Below, piece by piece: positions 33,300 through 41,567 of a DNA stretch of 64,000 nucleotides. Positions within the stretch are counted from its first letter, which is position 1. Each line of letters begins with the position of its first letter. Below the pieces are notes generated by a model. That model worked only from the letters and a program-made list of their open reading frames with translations. It ran no database searches and was not told the DNA's origin. The stretch comes from Acidimicrobiia bacterium (GTDB taxonomy: Bacteria; Acidobacteriota; Vicinamibacteria; Vicinamibacterales; SCN-69-37). The stretch covers positions 124,001 through 188,000 of the forward strand of contig VFZF01000004.1 in the NCBI GenBank assembly GCA_016871335.1, read 5' to 3'. The position numbers were made by a program, and so were the translations under genes.

Positions 33300-35168
33300 C
33301 TAGCGGGGTTTCACGATCAAGTAGCTCTGCATCTCCTGGTGCAGCGCAGAGCAGAAGTTCGTGCAGTAGTACGGGTAGACACCCTTCCTGGCCGTGAATG
33401 TCACCGTCTTGGTCTCGCCGGGGTCGACCACGATGTTGATGTTGTAGTCGAGCAAGCCAAACCCATGCAGTTCGTCCGTGGTCTGTTCAATGTTGGTCAC
33501 GGCCACGGTGACAATGTCGCCTTCCTGCACTTCGAAGTTCATCGGGGTGAAGGACGAGCGGACCGCGACCATCTTGACCGTGACGCGGTTGCCCTGACGG
33601 GTGATCCCGGCATCGGCCACATCCCAGATCGCCAGCGGGTGCTTGTTCTCCTCTTTCGGATACACCTCAATGGGCTTGACCTTGTCGGCCTTGATGATCT
33701 GGGCGTAGTGCGGCTCGGGCTCGGTGAACGCGTCGTAGAGAATCTTCATCTTCTCTTCGCCGATGTCGATCAGCTGTGTCGCCTCAGGCTGCGACGGCCC
33801 GACGCTCAGGTGCCGGCCATGGGACAGCTTGTTGAGCGACACGAGATACCCGCCATCCGGGCTCACGGTGTCGCCTTCCGCCGTCGACAGGTGGCCGACC
33901 GCGTAGGACACGGGGACCTTGTCGATGACTTTCCACTCACCGAGTTTCCAGGACGCGATGGCGCTGTCCACAAACAACGACGTGTAGGCCATGCCGTCCG
34001 GGCCGAACTGCGTGTGCAGCGGACCAAGGCCGACTTCGACCTCCGCATCCTTGATCGACTCGTACTTGAGTACGGGGATGCCGTCTTCTTCGCCGTCGAA
34101 GTCCTTGTTACGGATGGCTGTCTGGATCTTCTCGAAGTTGAACGCCGTCGTCACGCCCTGGAGCTTGCCAGAGCCGATGATGTACTTGCCGTCAGGCGAA
34201 ACGTCGACACCGTGCGGGGACTTGCCGCACGGCAGCAGATACACGAGGCCGGGGACCTTCCTGGGATCGAGCACGCGGACGCCCCCGATCATGTCGCCCT
34301 GGCCCGCCGCCGCGGCCTTGGCTGCCGCGCGCCAATCAACAGCGGCGATGTAGTCCCGATCGCGCTGGCTCGCCGTGACCTCAAGCTTGCCGACCGCGCG
34401 CTCCGCGTTGTAGGCGGTCAGGAACATCCAGCCGTCGGACACCAGCTTGCCGGCGTCCCCGATGTCGTAGTCAAACGGCGGCATCATGATCTGGAAGCCG
34501 TTGGACATTTCGCCGGTTTTCGGATCGACCGCGAGAGCGCCGATGACGCCCTTGTATTCGGTCGCGTACTTGTCGATGGGCGCGTACGTGCCCTTCGGGA
34601 TGGGAATCGAGAACCGGCTGGCCACCATCACGTACTCGCTGTTCGGCGTGATGAACGAGGACCCGTGGTTGCCGGACACGTTCGGAATCGGTCCGAAGAT
34701 CTGCTTGGTCTTGAAGTCGCGAAGGTCGATGCGAGCCACCCGGCCGTTCATCTCATTGATGAACAGCCAGCGGCCGTCGTAGTCGCCATTGGTTTCCGAC
34801 AGGGCGGGATGGTGCGCATCACCCCATGTCAGGCCGCCGAGCATCGCCTTCGACTCATCGTCAAACCCGTACCCGGTTGCGGGGTAGGGCGTGAAGACGG
34901 GGATAGTGGACAGGTGACGCATCGACGGCACGCCGTAGACGTACACGTTCCCGGAGTGCCCGCCGGACTGGAACAGGTAGTACTCGTCCAGGTCGCCGGG
35001 CGCGACATATGTCTTCATCGCCGCGACGGCGATGTCGGACGCCCCGGCCGCCGCCCGTCGCCCCGAGGGTGGCGCACTGGGAGAACAGGCGCCGTACGCA
35101 ATCATCAGGAAGGCACCGGCGCCCAGCGCCAGCCCCCTGCCCGCTCGTGTCAATGAACCTCTACTCAT
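33300..35168 (-). CDS. nosZ: Nitrous oxide reductase, clade II (Sec-type)
   Basis: About 622 residues from ATG 35168, preceded by GAAGGAG. The signal sequence is Sec- or lipoprotein-like (LALGAGAFLMIAYGAC) with no twin arginine, the mark of clade II. The CuZ propeller ligands begin with DAHHP (HH about 119-120). The C-terminal cupredoxin domain holds CuA: C602-x3-C606-x3-H610-x2-M613 in YCTNFCSALHQEM. It reduces N2O to N2 in the periplasm. It lies downstream of its probable electron donors (FAD/Fe-S protein, Rieske, cytochrome b, cytochrome c) in one operon. Confidence 0.96.
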   Translation of the reverse strand: MSRGSLTRAGRGLALGAGAFLMIAYGACSPSAPPSGRRAAAGASDIAVAAMKTYVAPGDLDEYYLFQSGGHSGNVYVYGVPSMRHLSTIPVFTPYPATGYGFDDESKAMLGGLTWGDAHHPALSETNGDYDGRWLFINEMNGRVARIDLRDFKTKQIFGPIPNVSGNHGSSFITPNSEYVMVASRFSIPIPKGTYAPIDKYATEYKGVIGALAVDPKTGEMSNGFQIMMPPFDYDIGDAGKLVSDGWMFLTAYNAERAVGKLEVTASQRDRDYIAAVDWRAAAKAAAAGQGDMIGGVRVLDPRKVPGLVYLLPCGKSPHGVDVSPDGKYIIGSGKLQGVTTAFNFEKIQTAIRNKDFDGEEDGIPVLKYESIKDAEVEVGLGPLHTQFGPDGMAYTSLFVDSAIASWKLGEWKVIDKVPVSYAVGHLSTAEGDTVSPDGGYLVSLNKLSHGRHLSVGPSQPEATQLIDIGEEKMKILYDAFTEPEPHYAQIIKADKVKPIEVYPKEENKHPLAIWDVADAGITRQGNRVTVKMVAVRSSFTPMNFEVQEGDIVTVAVTNIEQTTDELHGFGLLDYNINIVVDPGETKTVTFTARKGVYPYYCTNFCSALHQEMQSYLIVKPR

Positions 35169-35170
35169 GG

Positions 35171-36382
35171 TCAACGCTCCTTCTCCGCCTGCTGCTTCTG
35201 ATAAACCGCGAACGCTTCACGCAACTTCTGAACCGCAATGGCCTTCTGTTCCGGTGTGAGGATGATCTGGCGCGACAACACGACGGACATCGTGCCGGTG
35301 GGCTCACGCAGGAAGTCGTCGATGGTGCGGCCGAACCGCGACTGCACATCCTCGACCGCATTCGACAGGTCGGGACCGATCTGGGCGGGCGCCTCCACGC
35401 CATACACCTGAATCGAGTGACACGTCGCACATCCGGTCTCGACAAACCACGCCCCCGGCCCCGTCCGCATCCGTTCCTCCTCCGCCGCCTGCTCGGGCGT
35501 CGGCACGTCTGTACGCGGGGCACCCGCAAGATAGGCGGCGGGAATGTGCGACAGCTTCCACGACAACACCAGCATGGCGAGCGCCTGCGCCTGTTCCGTG
35601 TTGAACCCGAAGTTCGGCATGGTCGAATCGGTGGAGACCGCCTTGGGATTCTTGAAGTGCGCCACATGCCACGCGAACGCCGTCTTCTGGCCAGACAGGC
35701 GTGAGTAGTCGTACTGCTCCGGCGCCTTCTCGCCGACCCGCGTCAGGTCGGGGCCGATGCGGCCGCCGCGATTGTTGATGACGTGACAGGCCCGGCAGCC
35801 TTTCTCGTCCACGAGGCGTTTCGCGAGGTTGATGGCGTCCGCCCCCTTCGTCTCCCGGTCGTACCGGTGACAGCTGTTGCAGTTCATCTGGATGAGCGCG
35901 CCCTTGTTGCCCGAGAGGGAGTAGTCCTCGCCGAGTGAGCGGCTGAGCAGCGGCTCCTCCCAGTGGGCGATTTCGCCGTGGGCCTCGATCACGTCGACCG
36001 CCCAGCCCTGGCCGCCGTGGCAGGACGTGCAGCCGAACTTCTCCACAGGGTGCCCCTGCAGCGGCTCGACGGGATGGGTGCGGAAGGGCTCGTCGGCGTT
36101 CTCAAATCCCTTCCACGACGTGGCCTGATGGCAGGTGATGCACCGATCGGCCCGTCCGAGATCGGCGACCCAGATCTGCTGCAGCCCGGTCGTCACCGCC
36201 GCCGCGCGTTCCTCGCCGAACTTCTGGGCAACTTCCTCCTCGAAGGCTGCCTGGTAGTACCGCCAGTCGTGATCCCTGTCGCTCGCGAAGAACAGCACAC
36301 ACGACAGCACCAGAAGCACGCCAATGATGGCCAGCGTGGGCCGGTCGATACGGGGGTACGGAGAATTCGTGCGTTGTTCCAT
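35171..36382 (-). CDS. Multihaem (pentahaem) c-type cytochrome
   Basis: 403 residues with one N-terminal membrane helix (LAIIGVLLVLSCVLFFAS) and five CxxCH motifs: CITCH, CTSCH, CNSCH, CRACH and CATCH. The middle and C-terminal parts look like cytochrome c domains with Met ligands (STMPNFGF, TGTMSVVL). It probably passes electrons from the cytochrome b/Rieske pair to NosZ, in the role of the cytochromes c of clade II clusters. It is between the cytochrome b gene and nosZ, with 2-3 base gaps on both sides. Confidence 0.9.
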   Translation of the reverse strand: MEQRTNSPYPRIDRPTLAIIGVLLVLSCVLFFASDRDHDWRYYQAAFEEEVAQKFGEERAAAVTTGLQQIWVADLGRADRCITCHQATSWKGFENADEPFRTHPVEPLQGHPVEKFGCTSCHGGQGWAVDVIEAHGEIAHWEEPLLSRSLGEDYSLSGNKGALIQMNCNSCHRYDRETKGADAINLAKRLVDEKGCRACHVINNRGGRIGPDLTRVGEKAPEQYDYSRLSGQKTAFAWHVAHFKNPKAVSTDSTMPNFGFNTEQAQALAMLVLSWKLSHIPAAYLAGAPRTDVPTPEQAAEEERMRTGPGAWFVETGCATCHSIQVYGVEAPAQIGPDLSNAVEDVQSRFGRTIDDFLREPTGTMSVVLSRQIILTPEQKAIAVQKLREAFAVYQKQQAEKER

Positions 36383-36385
36383 GGC

Positions 36386-37714
36386 TCAAATCCTCGACGG
36401 CAGGCTCGGCCAGGTTTCCCACGGCCAGAAGAACTCCCAGTACGGCCCGCGCATCTCCATGCCGATGTAGGTCAGCAGCAGGATCGCGACCATCACCACG
36501 ATGAACACAAGGTTCTGGGTGCGACGCGCGGGGTGGAACCACTCCCCTGTCGCTTCACGCGGACTCCGGTCGAGCCAGGGCCACAACGTCAGCACCCCAA
36601 TCAGCAGCCCCGGCAGGATCACACCGCCGATGAAGGCGCCGTTGATCGTGAAGCTCCCGAGGTGAATCGTTGTGTCCGTGACGATCTCCTGCAGCCACAG
36701 GAAGTACCAGGGTGCCTTGGCCGGATTCGGCGTGATCAGCGGATTCGCCGGCTCCTCAAGCGGCGAGGCTATGAACACCGCCAGGATGCTGATCAACGCA
36801 ATCGTGCCGAGCGTGGCAATCAGCGCACGGCGCACCAGATCGGGCACGGCATTCACCGTCGTGTCGGCCGCGATCAGCGTCTTCGCGGTCACTGTCGGCG
36901 CGGTTCCCCGCGCGACACCCAGCAGCGTGTAGGTCTTGGTCGGCGTCGGCGGCACGGTGCGTGGCGTCTCCAGCTGTTCCTCGCGATCCGCGCGCGCCAG
37001 TCCCCCGTCCTTGCGCACCCGCCACATGTGGTACCCGAACAATGCGGCGACCGCGCCGGGCAACACCACGATGTGCAGGACGTAGAAACGAATGAGCGTG
37101 GCCTGCTCGATTTCCCGGCCGCCAATCAGCAGCTCGCGCACTGACGGCCCGACCCACGGAATCGCCGACGCGATGTTCGTGCCCACCGTCACGGCCCAGA
37201 ACGCCAGCTGGTCCCAGGGCAGCAGGTATCCGGTGAAGGACAGGAACAACGTGAGGAGCAGCAGCACGACCCCGATGACCCAGTTCCATTCCCTGTGCTG
37301 GTTGCGGCCGACGCCGTTTTTGTAGGCACCGGTGAAGAACACCCGCGCCAGGTGGAAGACCACCGCGATGACCATGCCGTGTGCCGCCACGCGATGCACC
37401 GCGCGCAACCACTTGCCGAACGACACCACGTACTCGATGTCCTTGACCGACTGGTAGGCCCGTTCCACCGACGGCACGTACAGGAACAACAGCGGCAGCC
37501 CCGACAACACCAGCAGCAGGAACAGGGCCGCCGTGATCGTGCCGAGCCAGAACGAATACGTCCACGCCATCGAGGCGTTCGACACCTTCGCGGGCATGGC
37601 GTGCAGCAGGAAGTTCGACGTAATCGCATCGCCGGCGTCCCGGTCAGATCGAGGCCGGAGACTCCAGAACCGGCGTGATCGCACGCCGGGCGCTTCAGGC
37701 GGTTGCTGGGCCAT
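36386..37714 (-). CDS. Cytochrome b of a bc-type complex
   Basis: About 442 residues. GAGGA lies 6 bases before the ATG at 37714. Eight or so membrane helices. The paired haem ligands are in LRAVHRVAAHGMVIAVVFHLARVFF and VLHIVVLPGAVAALFGYHMW. The quinol-site region PNPAKAPWYFLWLQE resembles the PEWY/PDWY segment. N- and C-terminal parts are fused in one chain, as in bc1-type proteins. With the Rieske protein and the pentahaem cytochrome it would form a quinol:cytochrome c oxidoreductase dedicated to N2O reduction. Confidence 0.9.
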   Translation of the reverse strand: MAQQPPEAPGVRSRRFWSLRPRSDRDAGDAITSNFLLHAMPAKVSNASMAWTYSFWLGTITAALFLLLVLSGLPLLFLYVPSVERAYQSVKDIEYVVSFGKWLRAVHRVAAHGMVIAVVFHLARVFFTGAYKNGVGRNQHREWNWVIGVVLLLLTLFLSFTGYLLPWDQLAFWAVTVGTNIASAIPWVGPSVRELLIGGREIEQATLIRFYVLHIVVLPGAVAALFGYHMWRVRKDGGLARADREEQLETPRTVPPTPTKTYTLLGVARGTAPTVTAKTLIAADTTVNAVPDLVRRALIATLGTIALISILAVFIASPLEEPANPLITPNPAKAPWYFLWLQEIVTDTTIHLGSFTINGAFIGGVILPGLLIGVLTLWPWLDRSPREATGEWFHPARRTQNLVFIVVMVAILLLTYIGMEMRGPYWEFFWPWETWPSLPSRI

Positions 37715-37723
37715 GGCCATTCC

Positions 37724-38224
37724 TCACACCGTCAGCCGGAAGTCGCGACCGACTTCTTCGGCCAGATCCACGACAAGCTGTCCGTCGTCAGCCGCGACCG
37801 AGAGCCGGTACCACGACAGCGGCTTTGGCGCGGGACCGGACGTGTTCACCCCGTCGCCGGTGTAATGCGACCCGTGACACGGACAACTGAACTGATGCGT
37901 CAGTTGCAGCGGCGAGCCGCCGACGTCCACCGTCTCCGGTTTCGGCAACGCCTCCGCGCGAACCGTGCACCCCAGATGGGTGCACACGGCCGACACCGCA
38001 TGAAAGGTGTTGCCGTTCCGGAAGATAAACAATCGCTCGTCGGCCAGAAACTTCAGCCCGTCCGAAAACTCGGCTGGCGGCCCGAGTTTCACCGTGGTTG
38101 GCGCGTCGTAGGAGACGTTCGGCGCCAGGGACCGCAGCGATGCCACTCCCTGTGCGCCCAAGGCACACGCCCCGGCCCCCGTGCCCAGCTTGATCAGAAA
38201 ATCCCGTCGGTCCGTGCCACCCAT
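37724..38224 (-). CDS. Rieske iron-sulfur protein
   Basis: 166 residues. A Tat-like N-terminus (TDRRDFLIKLGTGAGACALG) anchors it. The [2Fe-2S] ligands are in CTHLGC and CPCHGSHY, with a GPAPKPL proline loop following, so the cluster domain is complete. It belongs with the cytochrome b gene 10 bases downstream and completes a bc-type complex. Such Rieske genes are recurrent in clade II nos clusters. Confidence 0.93.
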   Translation of the reverse strand: MGGTDRRDFLIKLGTGAGACALGAQGVASLRSLAPNVSYDAPTTVKLGPPAEFSDGLKFLADERLFIFRNGNTFHAVSAVCTHLGCTVRAEALPKPETVDVGGSPLQLTHQFSCPCHGSHYTGDGVNTSGPAPKPLSWYRLSVAADDGQLVVDLAEEVGRDFRLTV

Positions 38225-38236
38225 GCCCGCCTCCGC

Positions 38237-40159
38237 CTACTGGTCGGCCCAGCGCTCCGTAATCGAAAATTTTTCCATCGTCATCGCGCCCGTCGGGCAC
38301 CGGATCGCACAGAGCCCGCACCGGATGCATCGTTCGTCGTCTTTGATCAATGCCGTGAGCGGCAGGGATGTCTCTCCCACGCGGGCGGCGACGGCCTCGC
38401 GCTCCCCCTCGTGCAGCGCCACGTCGTCGAGCGGCACAAACGCGAGGCAGTACTCGGGACAGATGTCGACGCAGCGGTTGCACAATACGCACAACTCGGG
38501 GTCGTAAATGGTCTGCACGTGGCAGACGAGGCAGCGCGCGGCCTGTGCCCGCGCGGCCTCGGCCCCGTACCCCGTCTCGACCTCGGCAATACCGGTGCGA
38601 CGGCCGATGTCGAGCGTCGGCGCCGCGACGCGGTCGAGCTGTTCGAAGCCGGCCGCCATCTGGTAGGTCGAGGTGGGCAGCACCTCAATGTCGAGGTGCG
38701 TCTCAAGACGCGCCTGCTCGCGCGTCAGGAACTGATGCATCGAACGCGAGGCGAGTTTGCCGTTCGCAACCGCCTGGATGAGGTTCCGGGGACCAAACGC
38801 GACATCGCCGCCCGCGAATATTCCGGGAGCGCTGGTGGCCAGCGTGACCGGATCGACACGAATGGTCCCCGAAGGTTGTAGGTCGACGCCGTCGGCCGGC
38901 GTGAGAAATGCCAGGTCAGGCTGTTGCCCAATCGCCAGGATGCAGGCGTCGGTCTCAACGACCACGACGTCGTCATCGTCATACACCGGCGCAAACCGGC
39001 CCGTGTCATCAAAGACCGAGTGGACCGCGCGCAGTTCGACGGCCGTGAGCCGGCCGTCCGAGCCGACTAGGCGGCGCGGCCCGCGGCGCGTGAGGAACTG
39101 GACGCCTTCCTTCTGTGCTTCCTCGAATTCATCGTGGCCCTGCATCGTGCGCAGCACGGGCATCTCGTCGAAGTGCTCGAGTGACACCATCGTGACCTCG
39201 GTCGCACCACCACGCAGCGCAGCGCGCGCCGAGTCGATGGCCTCCTTGGCCCTGGCATCAGCGGCGCCTTCAAGCGCGTCGAGATCCTCTTCGCGTCCGA
39301 CACGCAGCGCCGTGCGCGCGGCATCGAACGCGACAAAGCCGCCGCCGATCACGACCACACGCCGGCCGAGGTCCATCCGGAAGCCCCGGTTCACGTTCAG
39401 CAGGTAGTCGACGGCCTTGACCACGCCGTCGAGTTCCACGCCCGGCACCTGAAGGTCACGGCCGCGCGACACGCCGACCGACAGGAAGACCGAGACAAAT
39501 CCTTCCGCCTTGAGGTGCGACAGACCGAAGTCGGCCGACAACGGCGTCCGGAGTTTGAGCGTGACTCCCAGCGCGAGAATCTTGTCGATCTCCGCGCGCA
39601 GCAGACTCCGCGAGAGCCGGTATTCGGGGATGCCGTAGCGCATCATGCCGCCAGGTTCGTCACCGGCTTCAAAGACCGTGACCTGATGGCCGAGCAGCGC
39701 CAGGTCGTGCGCGGCCGAGAGGCCAGCGGGCCCGGCGCCGATGACGGCGACCTTTCTGCCAGGAGCCGGGCCAGCCGACTGAATCTGTGACCCCAATGGC
39801 AACTGGTCGATGTATCGATTGCCGTCCCGGACGCCGAACGGCCGCAACTCATCCTGCGTATCCGGGCGCACAGACTCCGCGCCGTACTGTTCCGTGACGT
39901 ACCGCTTCAGCGCACGAATTGACACCGGCGCGTCAATCGACCCGCGCCGGCACGCGTCTTCACATGGGGCGGCGCACACACGGCCACACACCGAAGCAAA
40001 CGGATTCGGAGCCCGCGCGACGAGGTAGGCCTCTTCGTCGTGCCCATCGGCAATCAACTGCACGTACCGGCCCGCATCGGTCTGGACGGGACACGCCGTC
40101 TGACACTTGACCTGTCCCTTCCAGTGCGTGAGGTCCGGGAATCGGGCGTGAATGGCCAT
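38237..40159 (-). CDS. GltD-like NAD(P)H:FAD oxidoreductase with C-terminal 2[4Fe-4S]
   Basis: 640 residues from ATG 40159 (GTG 40162 possible). The N-terminal domain (about 15-80, CQTACPVQTDAGRY and SVCGRVCAAPCEDACRRG) is the Fe-S domain of glutamate synthase small subunit and its relatives. FAD site VIGAGPAGLSAA near 140, NAD(P) site VVIGGGFVAFDAA near 275, and GIFAGGDVAFGPRNLIQAV near 455. Two ferredoxin-type clusters end the protein (CVLCNRCVDICPEYC, CIRCGLCAIRCPTGA). No glutamate synthase large subunit is near. It heads the nos operon, so it probably feeds NAD(P)H electrons into the bc/N2O pathway or balances redox; this is inference. Confidence 0.82.
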   Translation of the reverse strand: MAIHARFPDLTHWKGQVKCQTACPVQTDAGRYVQLIADGHDEEAYLVARAPNPFASVCGRVCAAPCEDACRRGSIDAPVSIRALKRYVTEQYGAESVRPDTQDELRPFGVRDGNRYIDQLPLGSQIQSAGPAPGRKVAVIGAGPAGLSAAHDLALLGHQVTVFEAGDEPGGMMRYGIPEYRLSRSLLRAEIDKILALGVTLKLRTPLSADFGLSHLKAEGFVSVFLSVGVSRGRDLQVPGVELDGVVKAVDYLLNVNRGFRMDLGRRVVVIGGGFVAFDAARTALRVGREEDLDALEGAADARAKEAIDSARAALRGGATEVTMVSLEHFDEMPVLRTMQGHDEFEEAQKEGVQFLTRRGPRRLVGSDGRLTAVELRAVHSVFDDTGRFAPVYDDDDVVVVETDACILAIGQQPDLAFLTPADGVDLQPSGTIRVDPVTLATSAPGIFAGGDVAFGPRNLIQAVANGKLASRSMHQFLTREQARLETHLDIEVLPTSTYQMAAGFEQLDRVAAPTLDIGRRTGIAEVETGYGAEAARAQAARCLVCHVQTIYDPELCVLCNRCVDICPEYCLAFVPLDDVALHEGEREAVAARVGETSLPLTALIKDDERCIRCGLCAIRCPTGAMTMEKFSITERWADQ

Positions 40160-40198
40160 CACCAGCGCACGGTATGCGCCGTGCGGCCCGGGCCGTTA

Positions 40199-40210
40199 TG
40201 ACGCCGGTCA
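40199..40210. promoter_or_regulatory. Crp/Fnr-type operator 3, shared by the nos operon and the ADH gene
   Basis: TTATGAC-gccg-GTCATAT. The centre 40204.5 is at -41.5 from a start point at 40246 on the plus strand (-10 TGTAAT, 40234-40239) and at -41.5 from one at 40163 on the minus strand (-10 like CATACC, 40171-40176). One palindrome could therefore activate both directions. Confidence 0.7.
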
Positions 40211-40285
40211 TATCGGAGAGCGCCCGGATGACATGTAATCGCGGGAATCATCCGACGGGGTCCCCCGTCCGACTGGAGGCTGCGC

Positions 40286-41002
40286 ATGCAGGTCACCTCG
40301 TGGGTCGTCGAACAGCCGGGCTTGGCCATGGTCCTCCAGACCAGGGATGAAACACCTGGCCCGGGCGAGGTGCTCATCCAAGTAACGGCCTGCGGCGTGT
40401 GCCATACCGACCTTGGCTACTTCTACGACGGGGTGCCGACCAGACACCCCTTCCCCCTCACGCTCGGCCATGAAATCAGCGGACGCGTGGTGGCCACGGG
40501 ACCAGGTGCCGACGTCTGGCTCGGTGCCGACGTCGTCGTCCCCGCCGTGATTCCGTGTGGGGACTGTCCGGCGTGCCGCGCCGGTCGCGGCCAGATCTGC
40601 CCGACGCAGGTGTTTCCCGGCAATGACGTCCACGGCGGGTTTGGATCCCACGTGCGGGTGCCGGCCCTGGGACTCTGCCGTGTGCCGGACTTGACGAACG
40701 CGGCCACCAACCCGGCCGGTCTGGATCTGGCCGCGCTGAGCGTCATCGCAGACGCCGTGTCCACTCCGTACCAAGCCGCTGTGCGTGCGGATGTGCAGCC
40801 CGGCGATGCCGCCATCTGGGTCGGCACGGGTGGCGTTGGCGGCTTCGGCGTCCAGATCTGCGCCGCCCTCGGCGCACACGTGGTCGCCATCGACATCGAC
40901 GATGGAAGGCTGCAGGGAATGGCGGCGCACGGGGCCGCACTCACCATCAACTCGACGCCGACGGATGCGCGCGCGCTCGAGCATCCCCATGGGACCGGGT
41001 GA
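40286..41002 (+). pseudogene. Zinc alcohol dehydrogenase (Had-like), C-terminally truncated
   Basis: 238 residues against about 340-360 for the family. The start is good (GGAGG 6 bases before ATG). ACGVCHTDLGYFYDG and LTLGHEISGRV carry the catalytic zinc ligands; the structural zinc loop PCGDCPACRAGRGQIC is present. VGTGGVGGFGVQICAALGAHVVAIDID is the NAD site. The sequence is closest in style to 6-hydroxycyclohex-1-ene-1-carbonyl-CoA dehydrogenases. After NSTPTDARAL it ends in EHPHGTG, so the last third is missing; a residual enzyme is unlikely. Its promoter still carries operator 3. Confidence 0.75.
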
Positions 41003-41027
41003 CTCGGACGGAGCCGCGTGAACGATG

Positions 41028-41051
41028 GGCGTATGACCCGTGTCATACGCC
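41028..41051. promoter_or_regulatory. Crp/Fnr-type operator 4 (CopD-RIC group), perfect 10-4-10 palindrome
   Basis: GGCGTATGAC, spacer ccgt, GTCATACGCC. The centre 41039.5 is at -41.5 from a start point at 41081, and -10 TACATT at 41069-41074 fits exactly. This is the most symmetric of the four sites. Confidence 0.75.
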
Positions 41052-41085
41052 CAGTGATGGGCCAACGGTACATTCCAGCCTGCAC

Positions 41086-41499
41086 ATGCGTGAACTGCTG
41101 GTCGCCATCCACCTCATCGCGGCCGTTGCATGGGTCGGCGGCATGATCTGTTTCGTCGCGTTATTCATGCCCTGGGTGCGCGAACAGGACGATGCCGCTC
41201 GCCGGGAGCAACTGCGAGCCTTTGGCCACCGCTTCCGCCGATATGCGTGGACATGCCTCGCCGTGCTCGCGGTCACCGGACCGGCGCTCACCTGGATGCA
41301 CTGGGGAGGCCTGCCCCCACTCACCACCGTGGTGGGTCAGTTGCTTCTGGCCAAAGTCACCCTGTTCGCGCTGGCGATGGTCTTGAACCGCTGTGACAGC
41401 GGCCGCGTGTCCAGAACGACGGCACGCTGGACCGGCCGCCTGAGTCTGGGTGTGGGAGTCGCCGCCCTGGTCGTCGCCGCGTGGCTGGCGCGCTGGTGA
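41086..41499 (+). CDS. CopD-like four-helix membrane protein
   Basis: 137 residues with four hydrophobic helices (LLVAIHLIAAVAWVGGMICFV, YAWTCLAVLAVTGPALTW, VGQLLLAKVTLFALAMVL, LSLGVGVAALVVAAWLA). The first helix with AIHLIAAVAWVGG matches the CopD/haem-handling membrane family (conserved His and WVGG). A link to copper or haem would suit the NosZ/cytochrome context. TACATT lies 11 bases before the ATG and operator 4 is at -41.5. Confidence 0.75.
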   Translation: MRELLVAIHLIAAVAWVGGMICFVALFMPWVREQDDAARREQLRAFGHRFRRYAWTCLAVLAVTGPALTWMHWGGLPPLTTVVGQLLLAKVTLFALAMVLNRCDSGRVSRTTARWTGRLSLGVGVAALVVAAWLARW

Positions 41500-41567
41500 C
41501 CTTGCGCTGGCACAAAGACGCGCCGGCGGGGCGTCCGTAGGGTGTGAGTGTGCGTGGAGGATGAATC

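Noticed and set aside
32745-35156. An 803-codon open frame on the plus strand opposite nosZ
   Set aside because: It is exactly antisense to a clearly conserved nosZ; long shadow frames are common in GC-rich DNA, and its His/Arg/Asp-rich composition is not protein-like.
38237-40159. Glutamate synthase small subunit (gltD)
   Set aside because: No gltB is near, and the protein has two additional C-terminal [4Fe-4S] clusters and sits at the head of the nos operon.
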